The position numbers were made by a program, and so were the translations under genes. This document shows, in pieces, positions 26,986-35,067 of a DNA stretch of 64,000 nucleotides. The notes under the pieces were generated by a model. That model was not told the DNA's origin, ran no database searches, and worked only from the letters and a program-made list of their open reading frames with translations. Source of the DNA: Thiosocius sp963736445 (lineage in GTDB: Bacteria > Pseudomonadota > Gammaproteobacteria > Chromatiales > Chromatiaceae); assembly GCA_963736445.1 (NCBI GenBank), contig CAVTOY010000010.1, positions 124,001 through 188,000 of the forward strand, given 5' to 3'. Numbering within the stretch: position 1 is the first letter of the stretch; every line of letters starts with the position of its first letter.

Positions 26986-28278
26986 TCAGTCGAAAGGGTG
27001 ACGCAACACAATCGTCTCCTCGCGGTCCGGTCCCGTCGAGATGATATCGATCCGGGTTTCGCACAACGCTTCGATTCTGTTCAGGTAGTTGCGCGCTGCC
27101 TCAGGCAGTTCTTCGGGCGATTTGACGCCGACGGTAGAGGCTTTCCAACCGGGCATCTCGATGTACAGCGGTTCGCACTGCGCAAAGCGATCGGCACCGA
27201 CCGGCGGGATATCGATCTCCTGCCCGTTGAGCCGATAAGCAACACAGATCTTTACCGTGTCGAGACCGTCCAGCACATCGAGCTTGGTGATGCACATCCC
27301 GGTCGCGCTGTTGATCTGCAGCGAGCGTCGCAGGGCGACCGCATCGAGCCAGCCACAGCGGCGCTTGCGTCCGGTGGTGGCGCCAAACTCATGGCCTTTC
27401 TCGCCGAGGTGGTCACCGACATCGTCGAACAATTCGGTCGGGAATGGGCCGGCACCAACGCGCGTCGTATAGGCCTTGACGATACCCAGGACATAGTCGA
27501 TGTCGCGCGGACCAACCCCGCTGCCACTTGCGGCGCCGCCTGCGGTGGTGTTGGACGACGTCACATAAGGATAAGTCCCGTGGTCAATATCGAGCAGCGC
27601 GCCCTGTGCGCCCTCGAACATCACGTTGCCACCCTGGCGGCGAAGGGTGTGCAGCGTGCCCGGGACATCCTCAATCAACGGCTTGATCTGCTCGACCTGC
27701 ACCAGCGCCTGATCCAGCACTTGCTGGTAGTCGACGGTATCAAATGCGAAATAGTGTTCCAGCGCAAAATTGTGGTAGTCCATCACTTCACGCAGGCGTT
27801 CCTGGAACACATCGACGTCGAGCATCTCCCCGAGGCGGACACCGCGACGCGATACCTTATCTTCGTAGCAGGGACCGATGCCGCGACCAGTGGTACCGAT
27901 CGCCTTCTTACCGCGCGCCGCCTCGCGCGCCTGGTCCAGCGCGATATGGTAAGGGAGGATCACCGGACAGGATTCGCTGATACCCATGCGGCCGCGCGCG
28001 TCGACACCGCCGGCATCGAGCATCTCCATTTCCTCCAGCAGTGCGGTCGGCGAAAGCACTACGCCATTACCAATCAGGCAGCGTACCTTGTCGCGCAGGA
28101 TCCCTGATGGGATCAAATGCAGGACCGTCTTACGCCCCTGAATCACCAGCGTATGACCGGCATTATGCCCACCTTGAAAACGCACGACGGCGTCGGCCTT
28201 GTCGGTCAGTAGATCAACGATCTTGCCCTTGCCTTCATCGCCCCATTGGGTGCCAATGACAACTACGTTCTTGCCCAT
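26986..28278 (-). CDS. purA: Adenylosuccinate synthetase
   Basis: GTP-dependent enzyme that joins IMP and aspartate in the first committed step of AMP synthesis. It has 430 residues, the standard length. Motifs seen are the N-terminal GTQWGDEGKGKIVDLL (P-loop with catalytic Asp), GGHNAGHTLV, GTTGRGIGPCYEDK, FEGAQGALLDIDHGTYP and the C-terminal VGVKSPEELPEA. The start at 28276-28278 was chosen because family members begin MGKNVVVIGTQWGDE. A longer frame would overlap hisZ by 26 bp. It follows hisZ by four bases and is probably co-transcribed. Confidence 0.98.
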   Translation of the reverse strand: MGKNVVVIGTQWGDEGKGKIVDLLTDKADAVVRFQGGHNAGHTLVIQGRKTVLHLIPSGILRDKVRCLIGNGVVLSPTALLEEMEMLDAGGVDARGRMGISESCPVILPYHIALDQAREAARGKKAIGTTGRGIGPCYEDKVSRRGVRLGEMLDVDVFQERLREVMDYHNFALEHYFAFDTVDYQQVLDQALVQVEQIKPLIEDVPGTLHTLRRQGGNVMFEGAQGALLDIDHGTYPYVTSSNTTAGGAASGSGVGPRDIDYVLGIVKAYTTRVGAGPFPTELFDDVGDHLGEKGHEFGATTGRKRRCGWLDAVALRRSLQINSATGMCITKLDVLDGLDTVKICVAYRLNGQEIDIPPVGADRFAQCEPLYIEMPGWKASTVGVKSPEELPEAARNYLNRIEALCETRIDIISTGPDREETIVLRHPFD

Positions 28279-28282
28279 CGGA

Positions 28283-29485
28283 TCATCTCTTTTTCGTGGA
28301 TTGCTCAAGCGGGACGATTACCCAATCATCACCCTGCTGCTGTAAACGATAAGCGCAGCCCATCTGCGACGCGTCGCCGACCTGACCCGGCAACTCTCCG
28401 ATCACTACCCTACCGTCGGCGCGTAGCTCGTCGATCCTGGCCTGTAGGCCGGGCGTCCTTTCATGCGGCGCCAAGATGCTATCCGCGAGCGGCACTGCTG
28501 CATGACTGCCGAGACGCATCAGGGTCTTTAAATCCGCGCTGAAACCGGTCGCGGGGCGCGCCCGCCCAAAGACCTTTCCGATTTCGTCGTAGCGACCTCC
28601 GCGCGCGACCTCTTGCCCCTCGCCTGGAACAAAGGCCGCGAACACGACGCCGGTCTGGTAGTGATAGGCCCGCAGTTCCGCCAGATCAAAATGCACCGGT
28701 AGATCGGGCAGACACTGCCGCAGGCTTGCAGATACGGCATCGACATAATCGATCGCTGTCAGCACCGCAGCCGGGGCGTCGGCCAGCACTTTCCTCGCGA
28801 GCGGCAACACCTCGTCGCCGCCATTCAACTCGGCCAGTGCGAGCAGCATACGTCGCATGTCCTTTGCAAGACCGAATCCGTCGACGAGCTCTGCTATCTC
28901 GGCGCTTGCCTTGCGCTGCAGGGCCTCGAATAGCGCCGCCTCCTGCCGCTCGTCGAGTCCGGCCGCCTCGGCCAGGCTGCGAAAAATACCGACGTGACCG
29001 AGATCGAGATAGATATCGTGCAAACCGGCGATCCGCAGCGTCGCCATGGTCAGGCAGACGATCTCGACATCGCTCGCCACGCCGGCGTGGCCATACAGTT
29101 CGGCACCGATCTGCAACGGGCTGCGGGAACCTGAGAAACCGTCGCTGCGGGTGCGCAGGACGCTGCCGATGTAGCACAGGCGCGTCGGTGCCTCGTGACG
29201 CAGTCGGTGCGCATCAATGCGCGCCGCCTGCGGGGTGATATCGGCACGCACGCCAAGCATTCGACCGCTCGACTGATCGGTGAGCTTGAAGGTCTGCAAT
29301 TCGAGGTCGCGACCGGTGCCGGTCAACAGCGAGTCCAGGAACTCGATGAAAGGTGTCACGACCATCTGGTAGCCCCAGGTCGCATACATATCGAGCAGCT
29401 CGCGACGCAGGCCCTCGAGCGCTCGCGCTTGGGCCGGCAGCAGTTCGTCGATGCCTTCGGGCAGAAGCCAGGTCTTAACCTGCAT
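28283..29485 (-). CDS. hisZ: ATP phosphoribosyltransferase regulatory subunit
   Basis: HisZ is the histidyl-tRNA-synthetase-like partner that activates short-form HisG in the first step of histidine synthesis. The 400 residues show WLLPEGIDELLPAQARALE, the class II-like motif DMYATWGYQMVVTPFIEFLD and DITPQAARIDAHR. RARPATGFSADLKTLM is near the end. The start codon ATG (29483-29485) and the bases just upstream belong to the terminal inverted repeat of the 172-bp repeat copy B. The element therefore either contributes the initiation codon or has replaced a few native N-terminal codons. Homologues typically have only a handful of residues before WLLPEG, so little is lost. No hisG is in the window. 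Confidence 0.95.
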   Translation of the reverse strand: MQVKTWLLPEGIDELLPAQARALEGLRRELLDMYATWGYQMVVTPFIEFLDSLLTGTGRDLELQTFKLTDQSSGRMLGVRADITPQAARIDAHRLRHEAPTRLCYIGSVLRTRSDGFSGSRSPLQIGAELYGHAGVASDVEIVCLTMATLRIAGLHDIYLDLGHVGIFRSLAEAAGLDERQEAALFEALQRKASAEIAELVDGFGLAKDMRRMLLALAELNGGDEVLPLARKVLADAPAAVLTAIDYVDAVSASLRQCLPDLPVHFDLAELRAYHYQTGVVFAAFVPGEGQEVARGGRYDEIGKVFGRARPATGFSADLKTLMRLGSHAAVPLADSILAPHERTPGLQARIDELRADGRVVIGELPGQVGDASQMGCAYRLQQQGDDWVIVPLEQSTKKR

Positions 29486-29652
29486 ATCTCACCGTTTTTC
29501 GTAACGAGGACGCCAAGACGCCGCCATGGCGGGGTGCACGGAGCGGAAGGCGATGAAGGCGTAGTCGACCCTACGTCGAATCGCCTGTAACGAGTACCCC
29601 CCGTCATGGCGAGGGTATCGGGGGCCGCAGCAGGAAATCGGTGAGATATGCA
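29481..29652. repeat. 172-bp dispersed repeat with terminal inverted repeats, copy B
   Basis: Same length and about 91% identical by hand alignment to 1230-1401. The ends are TGCATATCTCACCG / CGGTGAGATATGCA. Here the inverted repeat extends outward to TAACC/GGTTA, giving 19 perfect base pairs (29476-29657). It fills the space between yjeT (stop at 29673) and hisZ. Its left end contains the hisZ start codon, so any ribosome site for hisZ must lie within the repeat. Confidence 0.85.
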
Positions 29653-29672
29653 GGTTAGTCGGATTCACTTGA

Positions 29673-29858
29673 TCAGCGCACCAGGTACAGCAGCAGTAGG
29701 CCGGCGATCATCGAAAACAGGCCGCTATTGCGCAGCGTTTTTTCATCCATCTCGCCGACCAGGCGAATCAGGTCCCTAAAACCGCGCGGACTGGCAAAAG
29801 GCATGATGCCCTCGATCACCAGCAGCAAGGCCAGCGCGGTCAACAGCTCTTGCCACAT
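29673..29858 (-). CDS. yjeT: DUF2065 (YjeT) small membrane protein
   Basis: A 61-residue inner-membrane protein with two hydrophobic segments (LLTALALLLVIEGIMPFAS and FSMIAGLLLLYLV). Between them is the conserved FRDLIRLVGEMDEKTLRNSG. It is found next to hflC in many proteobacteria; function unknown. The ATG at 29856-29858 was chosen because homologues begin MWQ-like and GGATGAGG precedes it. A GTG at 29870 would add four residues but sits in the terminator T-run. Confidence 0.85.
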   Translation of the reverse strand: MWQELLTALALLLVIEGIMPFASPRGFRDLIRLVGEMDEKTLRNSGLFSMIAGLLLLYLVR

Positions 29859-29870
29859 CGCCTCATCCAC

Positions 29871-29896
29871 AAAAAAGCCGGGTGAGACCCGGCTTT
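29871..29896 (-). terminator. Rho-independent terminator after hflC
   Basis: On the minus strand AAAGCCGGGT-CTC-ACCCGGCTTT forms a 10-bp stem with a 3-nt loop (29874-29896) followed by six T (29871-29876 on the plus strand as A). It closes the hfq-hflX-hflK-hflC transcript. It stands immediately before yjeT, whose expression must come from read-through or a promoter within the stem region. Confidence 0.8.
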
Positions 29897-30023
29897 GCTC
29901 GGTTCGGTTGTCAATGGCGCATCTGTCATCGCCATCGAACGAGCGGGAATTTTCCCAGATCGGCGGGGGCTTGTCTATGAATCCTCAAACAGACCGACAA
30001 TCGCTGCGGCGGCAATCTCTCGA

Positions 30024-30899
30024 TCAGGGTTTGCGCTGTTTGTCACCGAAATAGCGGAAAAACTCCGAATCCGGGTCCAGCACCATCATGCTGCCCCCAT
30101 CGGAGAATACGTCTCGGTAGGCCGTGAGGCTGCGCCAGAATCCGTAAAAGCCTGCATCCTGCTGAAATGCGTTCGCATAGACCTCGGCGGCCTTGGCATC
30201 GCCCTCACCACGCAACTTTTCCGCATCACGGTAGGCATCGGCGACTATCTCAACGCGCTGCCGATCGGCATCGGCCTGGATCTTCTCGGCCTCCTCCGCA
30301 CCCTGCGCCCGCAGCTCGGCGGCTACGCGCTGCCGTTCGGTCCGCATCCGCTCATAGATGTTCTCGCTGATATTGTCGGTGAAGTCGATCTGTTTGATGC
30401 GAACATCGACGATCTCAACCCCGAGGTCCGCGGCGTTCTCGTTGGCGTTACGCGCCAGCGTAGCCATGATCTCGGCGCGTTCACCGGAGACTACCTCTTT
30501 TACGGTTCGCTTGCCGAACTCGTCACGCAGCGCGGCGTTGATCCGCGCAGACAGCAGCCGGGATGCGGTGTCCTGGCTGCCGCGCGTAGAACGGTAGAAT
30601 TGCGCTACGTCGGAGATCCGCCATTTTGCGTAAGAGTTGACAACGACGAACTTTTTCTCGATCGTCAAAAACTGCTCCGGGGGTGCGTCAAGGGTCTGGA
30701 TGCGCTTGTCGAACTTCACGACGTCCTGGATCACCGGGACCTTGAAATGCAGGCCCGGCTTGAAGTCCGCGTCGACGATTTCACCGAGGCGCAACAACAG
30801 GGCGAGCTGCTGTTCTTGCACAACGAACAGCGAGGATGCGCCGACGACGGCCAATACGCCAGCCAGGACGAGTGCCAGCATTCCTTTACCAGGATTCAT
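30024..30899 (-). CDS. hflC: HflC, SPFH-domain membrane regulator of FtsH
   Basis: A 291-residue protein with one N-terminal membrane anchor (LALVLAGVLAVVGASSLFVV) and an SPFH/Band-7 domain (about 20-190) facing the periplasm. A coiled-coil region follows, with RMRTERQRVAAELRAQGAEE. With HflK it forms the large KC cage around the FtsH protease. The start ATG overlaps the hflK stop by one base (TAATG). Confidence 0.97.
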   Translation of the reverse strand: MNPGKGMLALVLAGVLAVVGASSLFVVQEQQLALLLRLGEIVDADFKPGLHFKVPVIQDVVKFDKRIQTLDAPPEQFLTIEKKFVVVNSYAKWRISDVAQFYRSTRGSQDTASRLLSARINAALRDEFGKRTVKEVVSGERAEIMATLARNANENAADLGVEIVDVRIKQIDFTDNISENIYERMRTERQRVAAELRAQGAEEAEKIQADADRQRVEIVADAYRDAEKLRGEGDAKAAEVYANAFQQDAGFYGFWRSLTAYRDVFSDGGSMMVLDPDSEFFRYFGDKQRKP

Positions 30900-32071
30900 T
30901 AGCGTTCCCTCCGAGTGCGGTCAAAGCGGGTTCCACTGTTCAAACCCCCCATCGAACGCTGGGTTTCGTTCGGCGGCAGCGCGATACGCGGCGATGCCGG
31001 CGCTTGGAATTCATCACGCGGGGTGCCCGGCTGCATCATCCGATCCAGCGGCAGGTAGGTCAGGTTGCTGCCTTCCTTGACATCGAGCACCACCTTGCCC
31101 GTGTTGCGCAACACGTCCTGCATGGTCTCGAGATACAGGCGCTCCCGGGTAACCTCCGGCGCCTTCTGGTACTCACGCAACAGTGCCAGGAAACGCGAGG
31201 ACTCACCCTCTGCCTCGGCAATGACCCTGGCCCTGTAGCCTTTAGCGTCTTCGACCAGTCGCGCGGCCTCGCCGCGAGCGCGCGGTACCACGTCGTTGGC
31301 ATAGGATTGCGCCTGGTTCTGCAGGCGCTCCCGATCCTCGCGGGCGCGAATGGCGTCGGCGAATGCCTCGGAAATTGCCTCTGGCACGTCGGCGCGCTGG
31401 ATGTTGACATTGGTCACGGCCAGGCCCGTCCGATAAAGGTCGAGCAGCTGTTGGGTGCCCTGCTGGACCGACGCCGCGATCGCGCTACGGTTTTCGGTGA
31501 TGATGTCGTCGAGTCGGCTCTTGCCGATAATCTCACGCAGGCTGGACTCCATGGCGCCGTGGATCGTGTTACCCGGATCTGCGTCCTGGAACAAGAAGTC
31601 TGCTGCATCCTGGATGCGGAACTGCACCTCGAGCGTCACGTCGGCGATATTCTCGTCCTTGGTCAGCATCTGCGCGCGGTGCTGAAACTTGTTCACCTGA
31701 TCGACGTTAACCACGTCGACGGTGTCGATGAACGGGAGCTTTAGGTGCGGCCCGGGCGCAGTCACCACGTAAAAGGCGCCGAAGCGCTTGATCACGCCTC
31801 GTTCGGCCGGCTGGATGATATAAAAGGACTCCAGCGCAAGTATGCCGATCAGCACCAAGCCAATGATGATGCCGATGCCCTTTTTGTTGGCGCTGCCCCC
31901 GGAGGCGCCGCCACCCTCGCCGTTACCGCCGCGACGGCCTTTACCGCCGAACAGGCCGCCCATCTTGTCCTGAAGCTTGCGGACAACTTCGTCGAGGTCT
32001 GGGGGCCCCTGGTCACCGCCCTTGTTGTTCCAAGGATCGCGGTTTCCACCACCCGGTTCATTCCAGGCCAT
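30899..32071 (-). CDS. hflK: HflK, SPFH-domain membrane regulator of FtsH
   Basis: 390 residues. It has a Gly-rich cytoplasmic N-terminus (AWNEPGGGNRDPWNNKGG), a membrane helix near residues 68-88 (GIGIIIGLVLIGILALESF) and an SPFH domain (about 90-270). It ends in a coiled coil with DAKGYRARVIAEAEGESSR and a Pro-rich tail. It forms an obligate hetero-oligomer with HflC. It is 82 bp from hflX in the same operon. Confidence 0.97.
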   Translation of the reverse strand: MAWNEPGGGNRDPWNNKGGDQGPPDLDEVVRKLQDKMGGLFGGKGRRGGNGEGGGASGGSANKKGIGIIIGLVLIGILALESFYIIQPAERGVIKRFGAFYVVTAPGPHLKLPFIDTVDVVNVDQVNKFQHRAQMLTKDENIADVTLEVQFRIQDAADFLFQDADPGNTIHGAMESSLREIIGKSRLDDIITENRSAIAASVQQGTQQLLDLYRTGLAVTNVNIQRADVPEAISEAFADAIRAREDRERLQNQAQSYANDVVPRARGEAARLVEDAKGYRARVIAEAEGESSRFLALLREYQKAPEVTRERLYLETMQDVLRNTGKVVLDVKEGSNLTYLPLDRMMQPGTPRDEFQAPASPRIALPPNETQRSMGGLNSGTRFDRTRRER

Positions 32072-32153
32072 GCATTACTCCCGTGCGCTGGTTAAGGTGC
32101 GTGCCGAAGGCACAAGCTGGCGGCGATTCTATCAACTGAGCCGCAAATGGACA

Positions 32154-33464
32154 TCACCCGGCCTTCATCGCGCTTTCTGCGGGATCCTGCCAGTGACTCG
32201 CCAGAGTCGGTTCGTTTTTCGTCAGGCGTTCATAGTCTCGACGCCGAAGGGTGACGTCCAGTTCCCATCCCCCTTGCTTGGCGTGGTTTTCGCGGACCAC
32301 CGCCCCCTGCTCAAAAAGCAACGCCCGCAGGCGGCCATCAGCGGGACCGAGGCGCACCAACCCCCGCACGATATCAGTGCTGAATATTTGCGCCAGTCCG
32401 TCCAACAGACCCCCGATACCGGCCCCACTGATCGCTGACAACCAGATTCGTGTCGGCTTGCCGTACTCATCGAATTCAGTTCGCGGCGACGTATCCGGCA
32501 TCAGATCGATCTTATTAAACACCTCGATGCGCGGCACCTCATCGGCGCCGATCTGCGCCAACACCTGCTCGACGTCGGCGATCTGGGCACTCCGCTGCGG
32601 GCTCTGCCCATCGATCACGTGCAGCAGCAAATCGGCCTCCACCGTCTCTTGCAGCGTGGACCTGAACGCCGCGACCAGTTCGTGCGGAAGACGCGAGACG
32701 AAGCCGACAGTATCGGCCAGGATCAGCGACGTGCCATCAGCCAACACCACGCGGCGCAATGTGGGGTCCAGGGTGGCGAACAACTGGTCCTGGGCATACA
32801 CGCCGGCCTCGGTCAGGCGATTGAACAAGCTCGATTTGCCGGCATTCGTGTAGCCAACCAGCGACACCGTAGGGACCTCGCGGCGGCGGCGGGCCCGTCG
32901 CCCCTGCTCGCGCTGTCTATCTACCCGTGCCAGGCGGCGCCCGATCTGGTCGATGCGCTGGCTCAGCAGACGTCGGTCGGTCTCCAACTGGGTCTCACCG
33001 GGTCCGCGCAGACCGATCCCGCCCTTCTGGCGTTCCAAGTGGGTCCAGCCGCGAACCAGGCGGGTCGATAGGTGCCGCAGTTGCGCCAGCTCGACCTGCA
33101 GCTTGCCCTCGTGAGAACGCGCCCGCTGCGCAAAGATGTCCAGGATCAGCCCGGTCCGGTCCACAACGCGACACTCAAACAGCCGTTCTAGGTTGCGTTC
33201 CTGGCTGGGCGACAGCAGGTTGTCGAAAATCACCAGGTCTGCGCACAAGGCATGGACCTGCTCACGCACCTCTTCCGCTTTGCCGCTGCCGATATACAGC
33301 CGCGGGTCGGGCACTTGCCGCTGGCCGCTGACCAGGGCGAGCGGCTCGGCACCCGCCGAGCGGGCCAGCTCCTTGAATTCTTGCACTTCCCGGGGGTCTG
33401 ACGGGCCTCGCAGCCCGACATGCACCAGGATGGCGCGCTCACCAGTTTGCGGGCGTTCGAACAT
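32154..33464 (-). CDS. hflX: GTPase HflX (ribosome-splitting factor)
   Basis: A 436-residue GTPase that dissociates stalled ribosomes under stress. The N-terminal HflX domain (RLYIGSGKAEEV, FDNLLSPSQERNLE) and a coiled-coil linker rich in R/E precede the G domain. That domain has G1 GYTNAGKSSLFN, G3 DTVGF and G4 NKIDLM. It lies between hfq and hflK, the standard gammaproteobacterial order. Confidence 0.97.
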   Translation of the reverse strand: MFERPQTGERAILVHVGLRGPSDPREVQEFKELARSAGAEPLALVSGQRQVPDPRLYIGSGKAEEVREQVHALCADLVIFDNLLSPSQERNLERLFECRVVDRTGLILDIFAQRARSHEGKLQVELAQLRHLSTRLVRGWTHLERQKGGIGLRGPGETQLETDRRLLSQRIDQIGRRLARVDRQREQGRRARRRREVPTVSLVGYTNAGKSSLFNRLTEAGVYAQDQLFATLDPTLRRVVLADGTSLILADTVGFVSRLPHELVAAFRSTLQETVEADLLLHVIDGQSPQRSAQIADVEQVLAQIGADEVPRIEVFNKIDLMPDTSPRTEFDEYGKPTRIWLSAISGAGIGGLLDGLAQIFSTDIVRGLVRLGPADGRLRALLFEQGAVVRENHAKQGGWELDVTLRRRDYERLTKNEPTLASHWQDPAESAMKAG

Positions 33465-33552
33465 TTATTTCAACAGAAGCAAGGCGCACATAGCAATGAC
33501 CCTACGTACTCGCCGTGGGGTCTTCGCTTCGCCGGGGGAAAATGGACGTCTA

Positions 33553-33813
33553 TCAAGCGTTGCCGGGTTCCGCTTCGCCCTCGCCTTCGGAGTGCGCATG
33601 CTGAATGCGGACATTCCGTGCCGGAACGACCGTGGAAATCGCATGCTTGTATACCATTTGGCTGACGCTGTTCTTCAGCAAGACTACGAACTGGTCGAAA
33701 GATTCGATGGTTCCCTGAAGCTTGATTCCGTTCACCAGGAAGATCGAGACCGGCACGCGTTCCTTACGCAACGCATTCAGGAACGGGTCCTGCAAGCTTT
33801 GTCCCTTTGACAT
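33553..33813 (-). CDS. hfq: RNA chaperone Hfq
   Basis: Hexameric Sm-like protein that pairs small RNAs with mRNAs. It has 86 residues. The classic N-terminus SKGQSLQDPFLNALRKE, proximal-face core FLVNGIKLQGTIESFDQF and the YKHAIST motif are complete. The acidic/Glu-Gly tail (HSEGEGEAEPG) is short, unlike the long E. coli tail. Confidence 0.98.
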   Translation of the reverse strand: MSKGQSLQDPFLNALRKERVPVSIFLVNGIKLQGTIESFDQFVVLLKNSVSQMVYKHAISTVVPARNVRIQHAHSEGEGEAEPGNA

Positions 33814-33949
33814 CGGAGGCTCCCTAATTTTAGTCGTTTCGTTAGTTTCTTCTATGCGCCACGGCTATTTTCAAGGCCCTGCGCAGGCATTCGGGTGAAG
33901 TCGGCGGGCGTCCTTAACCAAACTCGATGCCGCGTTCACAACGCTCGAA

Positions 33950-33977
33950 ACTATAGCACAGCAGGTTACTTCGGTAA
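33950..33977 (-). promoter_or_regulatory. Candidate sigma70 promoter for hfq
   Basis: TATAGT (33950-33955 on the minus strand) matches the -10 consensus at five of six. A weak -35 (TTACCG or CTTACC) lies 16-17 bp upstream. It would give an hfq leader of about 130 nt. The 224-bp miaA-hfq gap holds no other gene. Confidence 0.45.
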
Positions 33978-34037
33978 GCGAATTCTGTATGATTAGCACG
34001 GCTTTAGACGCACTTCACAAGATCGCGCCTAAACCAC

Positions 34038-34979
34038 CTAGCTACGAGTTCCCCGCGAGCCCTGGCGCACTATTCGCAGCGCCTGTCGCGTGATGTCGGC
34101 AGTCTCGTCCAGCCAGTGGCAGCCGGATTCCTTGCGCAACCACGTCATCTGCCGCTTGGCCAATTGCCGCGTCGCGGCCTGCCCGCGCGCAATCATTTCG
34201 ACGCGACTCACCCCCCCATCCAGCCAGGCCCACACCTGACGATAGCCGACCGAGCGCATCGACGGCATCTCGGGGTTCAGGTCGCCGCGCGCCATCAGCC
34301 GCCGGACTTCCGCGTCGAACCCCATTTGCAGCATGGCCAGGAAACGTTGATTGATGCGCGCATGCAACAGTTCGCGCGACGGCGGCGAGCGCACCAGTTT
34401 AACCGCCCGAAACGGCATCGCCTGACCGGCGCTGACCTGGAGTTCGCTCAACGGTCGACCGCTGACCTCCCAGACCTCCAGTGCACGCAGGGTGCGCTGT
34501 GGATCATTCGGGTGAATGCGCTTCGCCGCCAGCGGATCGATCTGCGCCAGGCGTTCATGCAGCGCCGGGAGTCCCTCGATCGCCAACGCCGCCTGCAGAC
34601 GGGCGCGGACGGCGGCATCGGCCTGCGGCAATCTCGACAGACCGGATTGCAGCGCACGGAAATACAGCATGGTCCCACCGACCAGCAGTGGAATACGCCC
34701 CGTGGCAGTGATCTCGTGCATCTCGCGCAGCGCATCCTCGCAGAACTGCGCTGCAGAGTAGCTCTCCGCCGGATCGCAGATATCAATCAGCCGATGCGGT
34801 GCGCGCGCCAGTTCCTCCGCACTCGGTTTGGCCGTCCCAATGTCCATGCCGCGGTAGATCATCGCCGAGTCGACGCTGATCAACTCGACCGGCAGATACT
34901 CGCGCAGCGTCATCGCCAGATCGGTCTTGCCCGAAGCGGTCGGGCCCATCAGCAAAATTGCAGGTGGCAGCTGCGCCAT
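34038..34979 (-). CDS. miaA: tRNA dimethylallyltransferase MiaA
   Basis: Adds a dimethylallyl group to A37 of tRNAs reading UNN codons. It has 313 residues, normal. The P-loop GPTASGKTDLAM is at the N-terminus. Other motifs are LISVDSAMIYRGMDIGTAKP, GGTMLYFRAL and SMRSVGYRQVWAWLDG. The start at 34977-34979 begins directly before PPAILLMGPTASGKT. A longer frame runs back into mutL but has no family similarity. It lies 88 bp after mutL in the same block. Confidence 0.97.
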   Translation of the reverse strand: MAQLPPAILLMGPTASGKTDLAMTLREYLPVELISVDSAMIYRGMDIGTAKPSAEELARAPHRLIDICDPAESYSAAQFCEDALREMHEITATGRIPLLVGGTMLYFRALQSGLSRLPQADAAVRARLQAALAIEGLPALHERLAQIDPLAAKRIHPNDPQRTLRALEVWEVSGRPLSELQVSAGQAMPFRAVKLVRSPPSRELLHARINQRFLAMLQMGFDAEVRRLMARGDLNPEMPSMRSVGYRQVWAWLDGGVSRVEMIARGQAATRQLAKRQMTWLRKESGCHWLDETADITRQALRIVRQGSRGTRS

Positions 34980-35067
34980 CAGACCCTCTCTAAGCCGCAG
35001 ATTGCGCGAAGGAGGATAGACGCCACTGAGTTTGTCGCCATGGCTTGAGCGGCTGCATTCGCGCCGG

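Noticed and set aside
28279..28308. Longer purA start overlapping hisZ
   Set aside because: Family members begin at the later ATG; the extension is unlike any PurA N-terminus.
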